Shown piece by piece: positions 44,754 through 56,599 of a stretch of DNA of 64,000 bases. This DNA comes from Darksidea phi (Eukaryota; Ascomycota; Dothideomycetes; Pleosporales; Lentitheciaceae): assembly GCA_030770425.1 (NCBI GenBank), contig JASJFT010000162.1:40535-104534 (forward strand), read 5' to 3'. Position 1 is the stretch's first letter, and each line of letters opens with the position of its first letter. Both the position numbers and the translations under genes were made by a program. Below the pieces are notes generated by a model. The model saw only the letters and a list, made by a program, of their open reading frames with translations. It did not search any database and was not told the origin of the DNA.

Positions 44754-45404
44754 AAGGGTAAGTTGCTCAATTCGCTTTTCGTCTATGATCGGATGCAAAC
44801 TTTGGTGATGGAGATATTCAACTGCTACCTAGGAAAAGGTGCATCGGTTCTTAGGACGACGGGTGGTCATTAGGGAAGGCATTGCATGAGCTCATTCCAA
44901 GAAATACTTTTTGTGAGGAATTGATGGGGTTGCGACAAGTTGTGGTCATGCATTTAGATTGGTAGATGCTGAGAAGTTGGTGATCTAAGCGCCATGCGTA
45001 GCTTCAGAATTAGTGAGCTAGGTGCTTGACAGGATGGAGAGCATTCAGAACGGGCCGGTATGATGTGGTATCGCGATTCTTGAGGCAATTAAAAAAAATT
45101 GAAATAAAACAACCAGAACTCACGTGTGAGATTGAATGGGAGTATTGTCAATGCCCCGATAAGCATTGCTCACCTTTGACTAAAACACGAATGGGAGTCC
45201 AGTCATAAAGCATGAAAACAAGTAGCATGAGGCAGTTGGCTCTAGTATCACCGTATATTATCACACTTCATGGGAGAAAATTTGGTTATGTACGTGCACC
45301 AAGTGCACCCAAATGATTGTTTACGCCTTTCGGCTCTTCGTACCCGATATCCCGAGCCAAAGAAAAATACATATACAGAGCGCAGAGTTGAGCATAGAGT
45401 ATGA
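44754..45404. other. Intergenic DNA
   Basis: A short + strand frame at 45026-45208 contains LKKIEIKQPELTCEIEWEY and a CQCPDKHC segment, which could be a fragment of an F-box-like C-terminus. It has no proper start and I do not call it. The rest shows nothing. Confidence 0.4.
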
Positions 45405-46717
45405 TCAAAGAAGTGGGGGACATACCGGCAGAGGAGGAGTAGGAGTAGGCGGAGTAGGAGTAGGAGGCGTAGGCGTAGGAGGCTCGGGCGTAGGAGGCGT
45501 GGGCGTAGGAGGCGTGGGCGTAGGAGGCTCAGGCGTAGGAGGCGTGGGTGTAGGAGGCGTAGGAGTAGGAGGAGAAGGAGTAGGAGGAGAAGGAGTAGGA
45601 GGAGAAGGAGTGGGAGGAGAAGGAGTGGGATCAGGAGTGTCGTCGAACTTGTAGATCAAAATGTGTTCGACGCCGCCACAAGCCTCAGTTTTGTCGCCGG
45701 AGCAAGGCGCAACGCAGTAGTTGTCCTCCAGTCGCGTGAGAACACCAGCTGAAGCGCTCACGCGAATCTCGTTGCCGCAGTCTACACAAGATCAGTAAAC
45801 CACAACGTCCGAAGGAAAGAAACGGAGCAACGCAACGTACAGCAGTCTTTACCCTGCGGCCCTTCCACGCCTGCGTAAATGTAATTCTCGGCGGCACACA
45901 ATGCAATGCAAGCGGCCGCTGAATTGCCAGTACCAGCATTGTTAGGAATAGAGCCGTAGAACCTTCCGTAAAGGGCCTGCGTTCCTAGGCTATTCGAAGA
46001 CGTGTCATCACTAGATTGAAGGGTGGTGTTAGCTTACTCGATCAAAGCCGTTGGGTAATGAGGTTAGAGCTTACGTAAAACAACCCTCGAGTGCCCAGTT
46101 TGTCGGAAGGGAAGCCGGGTCTGGAACTGTGGGCAACTCGAATACGGCCCCGATCCGGTGGTAGACAGAGACTCCGGTGACCCCGCCTGGAGAGCCTGGA
46201 ACGCCTGTGGCTCCGCAAGAAAAGGTTTGAGCGCCTGGACAGGATGCGGTACAGACTCCTGGTGCAGCCGTGCCATAGGTAAGGCCTGTCCTGATTACAT
46301 TTGAACAGACTGTTGATCCAGGTCAGTCTTCTGCAGAGCACCCGTCATGAAAACGAGAAGAATGGATGGTGTAGGTATACTCACTGCAATTATACCCATA
46401 TTGCATGCCCGCGTAGATGTAACCCAAGCCACTGCAGTAAGTAATACACGCGACATTATCGGCAGTATTAGTTTGGAACCCCGGCTCGCTCACAATAATT
46501 TGTTGGACGATCAAGGGGCCGAGGGTGCGGTCAGGGGGATCGTGATCACTGATGCGGAGGTTAACGCTGGCACTCGATCGCGAGCGCGTCGGGGAAAAAC
46601 TTACGTGTAGCAACTGACATATTCCCATCCACTGGGAGGTGGTTGCGGGTTTTCCGTAATAGCTCCCGATCGAGCTAGGACCATGGCCATGGCCACGGCG
46701 AGGCGAAGACGCAGCAT
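45405..46717 (-). CDS. Secreted WSC-domain protein with Pro/Thr repeat tail
   Basis: Five exons, 46717..46605, 46548..46385, 46309..46075, 46010..45841 and 45781..45405, give 352 residues. Introns are 56, 75, 64 and 59 nt. A signal peptide precedes GWEYVSCYT. Two cysteine-rich WSC modules follow: the first from SCYTDHDPPDRTLG to SCGATGV, the second from LEGCFTDDTSSN through YCGNEIRV to EACGG. Each has the family's cysteine order and YIYAG motif. WSC domains bind cell-wall glucan or xylan and occur in stress sensors and secreted lectin-like proteins. The C-terminus is a PTPxPPTPxP repeat (about 65 residues), probably O-glycosylated. No membrane segment follows, unless a GTATGT donor at about 45422 opens a further exon, so the true C-terminus is uncertain. 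Confidence 0.85.
45430..45630 (-). repeat. Tandem repeat coding PTP(x)PPTP
   Basis: Fifteen-base units of the GGAGTAGGCGTAGGA type are repeated about a dozen times and encode the Pro/Thr stalk of the WSC protein. Units vary at third positions. Confidence 0.85.
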
Positions 46718-47439
46718 CGTGAAGCGAGTGAGTGTAGCCAAATGAACGTGTCGCTTTGGTGATGGATCAGATGAGAAAGGGGGCAGTGCGAAGGATAGCA
46801 AGACGGCAACTTCATATATTAATGTCTCCCTTTCACGTCAACATTCCAGACTTGTTGGTGCAACATCTGTGGAGCTCTACATTCTGATGTTGTTGACATG
46901 AATGCGCATGGAATGGTACAATCCCTCAACACACTCCCTAAAACCCCGCCGTGGCACTCAATATCTAGTGCCCTTGGCCGCGCTTGCAGTCAACAGACAT
47001 GCGTGAACGTTAATGGTTAATTATTACGCAGCCCGTTGCTATAACTGGGCCATAACGATCAATCGGTAATGTCTTAATTGCCGGCTTGACAAATTTCTCG
47101 TTGCGGATTTCATGGAATGCTGCCAAGGAGGCAAAATGCAACGCAGTGCACAGAGGGATGTGCTCGCGGAAAGGGACGCGGACATCTCAACATACGACTT
47201 AATTATCCCCGCATGAATTACGCGCTAGTCTTAATTGGTTCGACATGGTTCCCCTCTTCTCCAACATTCCTCTCCAATCTGCGAGGACCAACAACACAAA
47301 GATATGGCGCACCGAGGATATGCAGCCAATGAGTCGCGCTTGGAAGTGTAAGCTGAAAAGGCGAACGGAGAGTCTGAATCTTGCGCTTCCTGAGATCACG
47401 AAAGCCTGCAAATACTCCTCCGTCATGAATACCATTAAC
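46718..47439. other. Intergenic DNA upstream of WSC gene
   Basis: Promoter of the WSC gene, then non-coding DNA with no recognisable feature. Confidence 0.45.
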
Positions 47440-47760
47440 GAGCCGACCGATGTTCGACGCGAAGGAGAAGGAATGCATGGGCATGCGGGCACGCCATGCA
47501 GAAATCTATCGGACCAAACAAGACCAACTTTTTTCTCCACTCAGACGCCCTGTAGAGCTGCGAAACGAAATCTTCAGATACGTATTTCGACAAGCACATC
47601 TACCTCTCCAACATCTAGAACTCTCTCATCGTTAAGACTCCATGCGTTAATAGGGTGGTGGAATACTTTCGCAGCTTCAACTGTATCGCTTTGACCGCCA
47701 AAGAACGCACTGTATACAGTTTGGCGAGCAGGAAAGAACCCCTACGAGGGCTGCACTCAA
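47440..47760 (+). pseudogene. F-box-like gene fragment
   Basis: One frame gives QLFSPLRRPVELRNEIFRYV, which resembles the L..P.ELRN.I...V motif of fungal F-box-like proteins. Continuation is broken: LHALIGWWN in a second frame, and VVEYFRSFNCIALTAKERT in a third. No complete protein can be read. Confidence 0.35.
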
Positions 47761-49704
47761 AGCAGTAAGAGCCTAAAGGGGAGTGGGTTGGTTTTTGGGT
47801 GGATCTGGCGGCTAGTTTAAAGGAGGGCGAGATGGTAAAGTGATGCACGGCCGTCGACGAACCCGATGGGCGTATGTGGGCCGCTACTATCGATGATGAA
47901 GGAGTTTATTTATTTTTTGACCAGAAGTAGAGAGATTGGAAACTGATTCGGCTCAAAATTCAGCCCATGAACTCCTTCAACGGCAGTAATGCTGTGATGT
48001 ACAAATGCAAAATGTCCTCTCCCATACCTATGGGTTTAGAAATAAACGGATAAAGGGTACAAGATTTGAGTTCCAGTAATTGAGATGGCTATTCAACGAT
48101 TTTTAGCGTATGAGAAGAGGTTTTTGCCTAACGTTCAAGATCTCTCGCTAAGAACCAGTGCTTCGCATACCTTGCAAAGTAGCCAACAACTCGGCGACCG
48201 TTTTCCACTTCAAGTACGTACAATGCTTCTGTTTTGGAGTAGCTTACTTCCTGTTGGAAGAGTAACTTTTGAGCAAAAAACAAGATAGATAAAGATCTGA
48301 ATACCCAGAGCAAGTAAGACTATATATTCTAAGAGGTTAATCAATTCACTAATCTCACCAACCAACGACTAACCAACAACCCCTCCACTCAACCCTCCCC
48401 TCCCAACCCCGCCTTCCTCTTCCGGAAGACGATTTCTGCTGAACAAGGTGGAATTGAACGAGCAAACGGCGTAAAAAATATGGGGAGAAGCGCATGCACC
48501 GAAGGGCTTCTTGGCCGCGGCGAACAATGGGTCTGGGATGCAATTGTTGAGAGACCAGATGCATATTTCCAGCTTGATGGATAAGTGTCTCGTCACTCTA
48601 CGTTTAACTATTATCGATCTCCACACTCAACCGCTCAACTGCTCAACTGCTCAACCCTTTCTCGTCCCCATCCTCCGCTCAATCCCTCAATCCCTCAACC
48701 CCATCAACAAAAGCAAAGCACAAATCCCCAACCCACATACTCCACCGCCCCGTTCAGAAATCAACGCTTACGCCGAATCACCAAGGCATAATTTGTACAT
48801 CCGTTGTTTTATCTTCTTTCTTTCTCCCTCCCTCCCTCCCTCCCCTCCTTCCCCTTGACCTGGTTCTAAGCCGCTCACCGCACTGACGTTTTTTATTCGC
48901 CCATAGCATCAGCAGCACCAACACCAACAGCACCATTCAACTTTACCGAGACTCGCACCAACTCCCCATCCCCCCCAATAACTCGTTAAATAATACTGCT
49001 CCTCGAACGTTTGGATTAGCCGCTCTACTTTTTTACTTGTGTAGGAAATGTTTGCACTTTATCTACGCTTTTCTTCCCGGCGGCGGTGGCGGCGGCAGAG
49101 TAGTATACGTTATTCGAGACGTGTGACTGGGGGTGAGCTAGACGCTTTGGATACATACGCTAGGCCAACCGTGTGACGATGAGAAAGTCTCCGCAGCCTG
49201 GTGAGTGCTGGGTGAGCAAACACTCATGCGCATGTAAAATGATACCCGAATTCCACTCTGCTCAAGTGTCAAACCGCAACCACAATGTAAAGTCTGTCCT
49301 GAAGTAGAGAACATGTCATTAACTATTCACTAATCCTACAACACTATATCATTAATGATGACCCTGACCATAGCCAAACCTAGTCCATCCCACCCAACGC
49401 CAAACGCTAAAACTCAAACCCAACGTGCGACAAAAGGAAAGAAGTGCTGAAGAGCCGACATCTGGAAAGTCGCCTCGTCCAGCGTAAAAATTTTTATGCC
49501 CATTGAAAGCCAGAACCCGCGCACCGCACTCTCTCATCCTCTGCAAAGCCGTCGAACCCCCCGATCCTAAGGCCTGTGGAGGAGGGAGGAAAGGCAACTG
49601 GAGGGCCTGGGTGGGCTTTGGTATCATAATCTCATGCCGAATGCGACGTGCGAAAAGAAAGTAAAACGATCCTCAGTTCACCACCGTCGTTGACGGTAGG
49701 CGCC
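47761..49704. other. Long non-coding stretch
   Basis: No gene is supported. It contains a CTCAACTG/CTCAACC microrepeat at about 48625-48660, a CTCAATCC repeat around 48675-48700 and a pure pyrimidine tract (CCCTCCCTCCCT) at about 48820-48855. The part from about 49350 on should include the 3' UTR of the large minus-strand gene. Confidence 0.5.
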
Positions 49705-52700
49705 TTACTTGCCGCCCATCAAACCACCCACGATGGGGAGGCCCGACGCGCCCCCCTTCTTCTTCTCTTTCTTCTTATCGCCACCTAGCATCTCGGACAG
49801 GCTGCCGAGACCAAGACCACTAAGCAACTTATCAATACCCAGGCCGCCCAAGAGGCCACTAACAAGGCCGCCAAGACCAAGACCATTGAGTAGTCTGCCG
49901 ACCAAGTTCAACACACCGGTGAGCAGAAGACCAACAGCGGCGATGATCTGGAACAAGGGCTCGGTCAGCAAGGCCCAGAGCGGGTTGAGCTTCTTCTTGG
50001 CATGCGGCATGTCAGCAATCTTCTTCTTTGCGTTGTCGATGGTAGTGACGACTGTGGTTGTGATCTCCTTGAGGCAGTCGGCGAGACGGTATTCTTCCGG
50101 CGTGGCTTCGCGGGTTTGGCTGCGGCCCTTGGCTTGTGCGGCGATGCGGCCATCAGGGTCGAGTCCGCGAAGCGAGCCGTTGCATTCTTGAAGGATGCGG
50201 CCGGCTTCTTCGATAAGGGGCCTGACGTTGTTGACAAGCTCCTCTTCGTCGAGTTCGTCGCGGGGTGTGCGGTCGGCTTGCTCGATGTACTACAACGACA
50301 TTAGTACACTTGTGACGGGATAATAGAACGGGCGCGACGAGACATACCTCAGTGATCTGCTTGCAAACCGGCTGCACACGCTCGAGGGTCTGCTGGCAGA
50401 TGTTCGCCATCTTGTTCGCCAACTCAGCATCTTCCCTGCGCTGCTTCTCCTCTTCCGTCTCACCCTCAGGCTCCTCCTCCTCCTGAATGTTCTCGAGCAG
50501 AGTAACCTCGCCGACCTTGTTACCATCATTATCAACAACATATCCATTATCGTCAATCTCGAGACCAGCGCAGTGTCCAAGGTCACCAGCAGTGAGACGA
50601 CCGATAAGATCGCCGTTCTCGTCACGCACCTCACCCTCCTTGTTGACACGCATGCCAGACATGGGGTTGATGCGGCGCTCCTTCTCCTCGGGCTCCCAGC
50701 GCTCGGCCTTACCGATGACGTTGCCATTCTTGTCGTTGATGTCGCCATCCTCGTCGACCTTGTGGCCAACAAGCTTCTTGACATCGCCTTCAATGACGCG
50801 ACCAATGATCTCATCGTCGGCAGTCTGGACGGTGCCGTCTTTGCGGACGGTGTTGTTTTCGAAGCCAGCGAATGGTCCCTCAGGGTGAGAACTAACACCC
50901 TTGACAAGCTCAGCGCGGCCGATGACATTGCCTTCGTTGTCCCAAATCTGGCCCTTGCCGTCGACCTTCTTGCCGATCATGGTGGATGGGTCACCCTCAG
51001 CAACGCGGCCGAGGATGGTACCAGTAGAGTCAACGACATTGCCGGCCTTGTTGACGGTACAGCCAGCAAGAGCAGAGAGATCCACCTCCTCTTCCTCCTC
51101 TTGCCAGGGCTCAGCATGGCCCTTGACATTGCCGTACTTGTCGATAATATCGCCATCCTCATCGACTTGGTTACCGATAAGCTTCTTGGGGTCGCCCTCG
51201 GTGATCTGGCCGACACGATTGCCATCGGCATCTTCGACAAATCCGTCCTTGACGACGCGAAGGCCCTCAAGGCCGGCAAAGGGACCCTCCTTACGAGTTA
51301 CGCGCTCGTTCTCGGGGATCAACTCACAGCGACCGACGACCTTGCCGGTATCACTGTGGATCTGGCCTTCGCCGTCCGACTTGCGGCCAACGAGATCCTT
51401 GAGATTACCTTCAACGAGGCGGCCGACTGGGATGCCGTTGGAATCAACGAGGAAGCCGGACTTGTTGAGAGTGAGACCGTCCAGGATGGACAAGTCCGCG
51501 GGCTCGGGCTCTTCCTCTTCGACTGGCTCGGCATGGCCCTTGACGTTGCCATACTTGTCGAGAATGTCACCATCCTCATCCACAGCCATGCCAACGAGAC
51601 GCTTAGCATTGCCCTCAACGATGACACCAACAATGTTATCGTCCTCATCGGCAACCTTGCCGTCAGGAACGACGCGAAGGCCTTGGAGACCAGCGAAAGG
51701 ACCCTCGGGCTTGGCCTCGCGCTCCTCCACAGGGATGAGCTCGACGCGTCCGATGACCCTGCCGAAGTCGTTCCAGAGCTGTCCTTGGGCATCGAGCTTC
51801 CTGCCGGCAAGTTCCTTGGGATTGCCCTCAACGAGACGTGCTATAGGTACACCCTCATCGCCGATGACATTTCCCTGCTTATTGACCGTCTTGCCTTCGA
51901 GGTCAGAAAGGTCGATGGCTTCGGGCTCCGGTTCGGGCTCCTCCTCGGGCTCTTCGTAGCGTTCAGCGTGGCCGACGACTGAGCCCTTCTTGTCGAGGAT
52001 ATCCCCATCCTCGTCAACGGCACGTCCGACGAGCTTCTTCGCGTCGCCTTCGACGACCTTGCCGACGCGGTTGCCGTTCTCGTCCTCGATGTAGCCATCC
52101 TTGACCACAACGAGGCCCTCCAGACCGGCAAAAGGCGCCTCCTCCTCACCCTCTTCCTGGGGAACGGTCTGGGCACGGCCGATGACGTGACCCTTGTTGT
52201 CCCAGAACTGGCCTTCGGCGTCGGCAGTAATGCCAGACTTGGAAAGCTTCTTTGCGTCACCCTCGACGAGCTCGCCAACAATGTTACCGTTAGAGTCGAT
52301 GAGCTTGCCAGACTTGTTGACCGTGAGGCCTTCGAGGATAGAGAGTGGCGGCAGCTGGGGCTCGGCACTCTCTTCGGCATCCTCAGCCGCCTCCTCAGCA
52401 TCTTCGGCGGCCTCCTGGGCTTCCTCAGCAGCATCCTCGGCCTCGCCAACCTTCTGTTCGACCATTTGAGGCAGAGCACGGACTTTGCCAATGACGTTTC
52501 CGTCCTTATCAAGCACCTCGCCTTTTGCGTTGATCTTCTTGCCGGCGCAGTCGGCGATCTCGCCTTCGACCAGTTCACCTACCGGCTCGCCATCTTCGTT
52601 CAAGACCTGGCCCTTCTTGTTGACTTTTAGGCCTTCCAACGTATCAAGGTCGGGCGTAATCTCAACCTCCTTGACCTCGGGCTCGGGCTCGGCCTCGGCG

Positions 52701-54979
52701 ATAGGAACCTCCTGGGGCAGAGTGCGCACCTTGCCAACGACGTTTCCGTCTTTGTCAAGCACCTCACCCTTTTCATTGATCGTCTTGCCGGCACAGTCCT
52801 TGATCTCGCCCTCCGACAGCTCACCAATCGGCTCGCCATCCTCGTTGAGGACTTGACCCTTCTTGTTGACCTTCAGGCCCTTGAGGATATCAATGTCAGG
52901 AGTAATCTCTTTGACCTCGGGTTCAGCATCGCCAAGACGCTCCTTGAGCTCCTTCATGGCTTCAAAGGCAGCCTCGCCGGAGACGACATCGACCTTGCCG
53001 AGGACGTTGCCATTCTTGTCGACGACCTCGCCCTTGTGGTTGACGGTCTTACCAGCGCACTCCTTCTCGTCGCCTTCCGTCAGCTCGCCAATTTCCTCGC
53101 CCTCGGCATCGAGCACCTTGCCCTTCTTGTTGACCCTGAGGCCTTCCAAGATTCTGATATCGAGCGCAGCCTTGGCCGAGTCCTTAAGTTTGTCAGCAGC
53201 ACCCTCGGCAAGTTCAACCTTGCCAAGAACATTGCCGTCCTTGTCGACGACTTCACCCTGGTCATTAACGGTAAGGCCCTTGACATCGTCGATATTGCCT
53301 TCCGCGAGGTGGCCAACGACCTCGCCGTCGTCATCGAGGATGTCACCTTCGGAGTTCACTTGCATGCCCTCGAGGGCGTCAACACCTGGCAGCTCATCCT
53401 CGATGCCTTCAGCAGCCTCTTCGACGCCCTCCTTAGCGCCCTCGGCTGCCTGCTCACCCACATCCTGAGCTTGGTCTTGGGCTCCATCAACAGCGCCAGT
53501 GACACCGTCAGCACCCTCTTCCTCAGCTTCGCCCTCCTCATCCTGGTCGACGACATCGGCGGCATCGGGATGAAGCTCGGCCTTCGCGAGAAGATTGCCA
53601 TCCTCATCGTAGATCTCACCGTTCTCATCAAACTCCATGCCTTCAATCTTGCTCGGATCGCCCTCAACGAGACGACCAACAAAGTCGCCATCCTCGTTGA
53701 GGATTTGGCCACTCTTGTCGGCCGTGAGACCCTTCAAGATGGAAATCGGGGGCATCTTAGGGACATCGGCACCGTCCTGAGCGTCCTTGAGTTGATCCTG
53801 GGCGACCTCGGGGATAAGCTCGCAGCGGCCAACAAGATCGCCATCGTCATCAAGGATCTCGCCGTCATCGCCAATCGCGTAGCCAACAAGGTCTTCGGCA
53901 TCGCCCTCGACAAGGCGCCCGAGGATCTTGCCGTCCTTGTCCTTGATGAGGCCTTCTTCGTCGACTTCGAGGCCCTTTAGCACACTCAGATCGGGGGCTC
54001 CGGGTGCTTCTTGGCCTGTGGTGTCTTCGACAGAGTCTTTGACATCTTCGGTAGTGTCTTGGACGGGTTCTTTGGCGCCTTCAGCGGCGTCTTTGGTGGT
54101 ATCCTTTGCGTCTTCGGTGGTGTCCCCGGCAGCAGCCTTCGCGTCTTCGGCGGTATCTTCCACGCCCTCCTTAGCACCCTTCGCAACACCCTCTGCTCCT
54201 TCGGGAGCGTCTTCGGCGCCGTCTTGGCTGTCCTCGCTGCCGAAGAGGCCGGCGCCCTTGGAGTCGTTCTTAGACTTGCCAGCCAGATTGGAAGCTCGAC
54301 CAGCAAGTCCGCGGGCACCGCTCAGAGCGCCCGAGGACTTGTCCTGGGCACTCTCGGCGGTATCTGTGGCTTCGTCTTCGTCATCACCTTCTTCACCCGC
54401 CTTTTGCGTCCTATTATCATCGGTCTCTTCCGCTTCCTCCTCTACATCCTCGGCGGTGTCTTTTGCGGTGTCTTTAGCATCCTCTGCTGTGTCTTCCGTG
54501 TCGTCAATCGGCTTCGGCTCTGCTTGCTCAAGCTCATCTCCAGCTTGTGAAACCTTGCCTTGGGCATCATCGGTAGTGTCTTCCGCCTGGTCTTTCGTGT
54601 CCTGCACGTTCTCTGGTGCATCAGCGGCCTTCTCGCGCAGCGTCTCGTCCGATGGCTTCTGAGGCAGATTGGGGGCATCTGACTCTGAAGTCTCGGGCTG
54701 TGACGCTTTCTTGCCGAGCTTGGGGGCGCCGGTCTGCTGTGGCTTCCGTCCGAGCTTGGTTGGGGTGCGGGGGGTGTCACCCTTTCCAGCTGCTGGGGAA
54801 GGCATGTCGTCGTATTCTAGTGCAAAAGGCTCGCGGGTGGTTCGAAGTGTGCGTTGCGAAACGGCAGATGCGATGCTCGAAATAGATCGTGAGCGGTGGG
54901 AGCGGGGGGAGTGTCTGGTGGGGGTTGGTGGGAATGAGTAGTATGTGTAGGAGCTGGAGGAGTTTTCTGTATGGGGCAT
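49705..54979 (-). CDS. Large DUF3659-repeat / DUF6987 protein, LEA-like N-terminus
   Basis: Two exons, 54979..50348 and 50289..49705, give 1,738 residues. The 58-nt intron (GTATGT..TTGTAG) joins CKQITE to YIEQADRTPRDELDEEE. The N-terminal ~60 residues are Ser/Tyr/Arg-rich. Residues ~115-325 are Asp/Glu/Ala/Lys/Thr-rich with repeated ED(T/A)xxDA(K/A)D words, like LEA-type helices. Residues ~331-1500 hold 15 tandem units of ~58 residues with the pattern LEGLxVNKxGxVxDxxG..VGxLVEGD, then a second half-unit, matching DUF3659. The end (about 1500-1738) matches DUF6987 and contains a conserved Gly/Leu-rich hydrophobic stretch (LWALLTEPLFQIIAAVGLLL) and a Lys-rich tail. Function is unknown; the family is usually annotated as LEA-domain protein. 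Retaining the intron would give an unrelated Arg-rich ending. Confidence 0.88.
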
Positions 54980-56599
54980 ATATCAATTGACGAGTGAAAT
55001 CGTCTTATGAGGGAGGAAACGGAAGCAGGGCCGGACTAGCTAGAGCTTTATGGGGGCATGCAGCGCAGCGATGGGGCAATATTTTCGACATGACGTAGCG
55101 CTGCTATAGCTTCCTGGGGGATACAGGGGTAGCTCACGCCTCAATGCGTGTGGTTTGGCCATGCCAGAACCTGTTTTCGCGCCTGGAGGTGTGCGACGGT
55201 GCTGCGATCAGTGTACCGTGGCATTGCGTCACTGCACCGGTTGGTGTGACACGAGCGGATGGCCGCTCATTGGAGCTGTGGCTGGGGTCGAATCGACGAT
55301 GGGATGCCGCGGACGGATTGCCAAGTTTGAGCGGTTTGCTGATGTCGATGATGCCCCGGTGAATGTCTGAGTGATATTCCGACCAGAGCCCCAGACGGAT
55401 GATCGCATACCGGACGGCTACCACCAGATGGCACCTTTCGAAGACAGCTGTCGCTGCTCACATCCTCCTGTAGCCCATCCCAAGCTCTTTCAAAGTCAAC
55501 CGCCATCATTCCGGCCTGGAGAGGGCTGGCAAGATCCAGGCCCGATCGACAGCGCTGTGGCGTCGCTCCCCACCCACACTGCTCATCGCGAGGACACCCT
55601 TGGAGTAGCATCCGCACACGGGCGCCCTATCAGCGCGTCGCATGTAACGTGATATCACGTCTGAATTCCGTGCCGCTGGGAGTGTTGCCTCTCAGAAAGC
55701 AGGATGCTGGACACGGCTCACCCTGCGATGACGTCGGATGCTGCGGGCCAGGCCAAGGACACCCCTGTTGAAACATCATAGCACGCCTAAGCTCCGCCGA
55801 TCCATCGACTCCACCCCGCCCTTCGTGCGAGCACCCGCCTCTCCACCACCACGACCAATCTGCGGCCCACGAGCACTTCCCGTACAAATTAAACCCTATC
55901 TCTGCGCCGCCGCGTCGACCGGTACAGTGCGCTCGTCTAGCCGGCTCGTCCACCCGTGAGCAGGGAACGGCACAGCGGAGGCGCGCAGCGCGGCTCGTTT
56001 CACCATGAATCCTGTTCCTGAAGCCACAGAGTCTCCGCTTTTGTAGAGGCGGAAATTGAAATTACGGCATGACACTTGCGGCTGGCAGTTTCATTGCAGT
56101 GCTCCCGATCCGATTCGCATGGGAAAGCAGATGGAGCTTGGATAGCGCATGGGCTGCTGTGATGGACGGGAGGATGCGGAGGTACCTCGAATCATGTACC
56201 TGCTACCTGCTGCATTGAGGCTGCCGTGAACAGTGGTAGCGAGGGGTGTCGATGATGTCAGAGCGCGTTTTTGACGGCTTGACGCGTGGAGACTTCCAAC
56301 TTTCTTATCGCTTTCCTCCCGTCTTCGCTTGGTCTGCTCTGGTATGCAGAGGCGAGGAAGCACCTGTTGCCGGCCTCTTGAATCGCATATCCTATGGTTG
56401 TTTGCATCAGTTCATCAGTGGCTCATGGATCGCCATCACCTAGGCGCTAGCACGGAACGGGATGCAGACATTACTATTGATGTAGCTACGTAGTCGAGCC
56501 TATCACGGCGCTTGCGGGATATCACCAAGCAAAAGGAAAGCCATGCATCCAAGCCTGCGTGCCTACACGCGCCTGCGCCCAGGAACTAAACGAATAAAG
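54980..56599. other. Intergenic DNA, no supported gene
   Basis: Upstream region of the DUF3659 gene and downstream region of the IQ-motif gene. Several short frames on both strands lack domains and splice logic. GC content is high around 55150-55950. Nothing else is recognised. Confidence 0.45.

Noticed and set aside
50573..51982. Long open frame (469 codons) on the + strand inside the DUF3659 gene
   Set aside because: It is antisense to a gene with strong repeats and biased codons, which keep the opposite strand open. The translation has no domain and mirrors the repeat period. The same applies to 50901..51959, 52853..53980, 53928..54662 and 54011..54550.
55134..55959. Short frames on both strands between the DUF3659 and IQ-motif genes
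   Set aside because: High GC content keeps frames open; none has a domain, conserved motif or intron signals.
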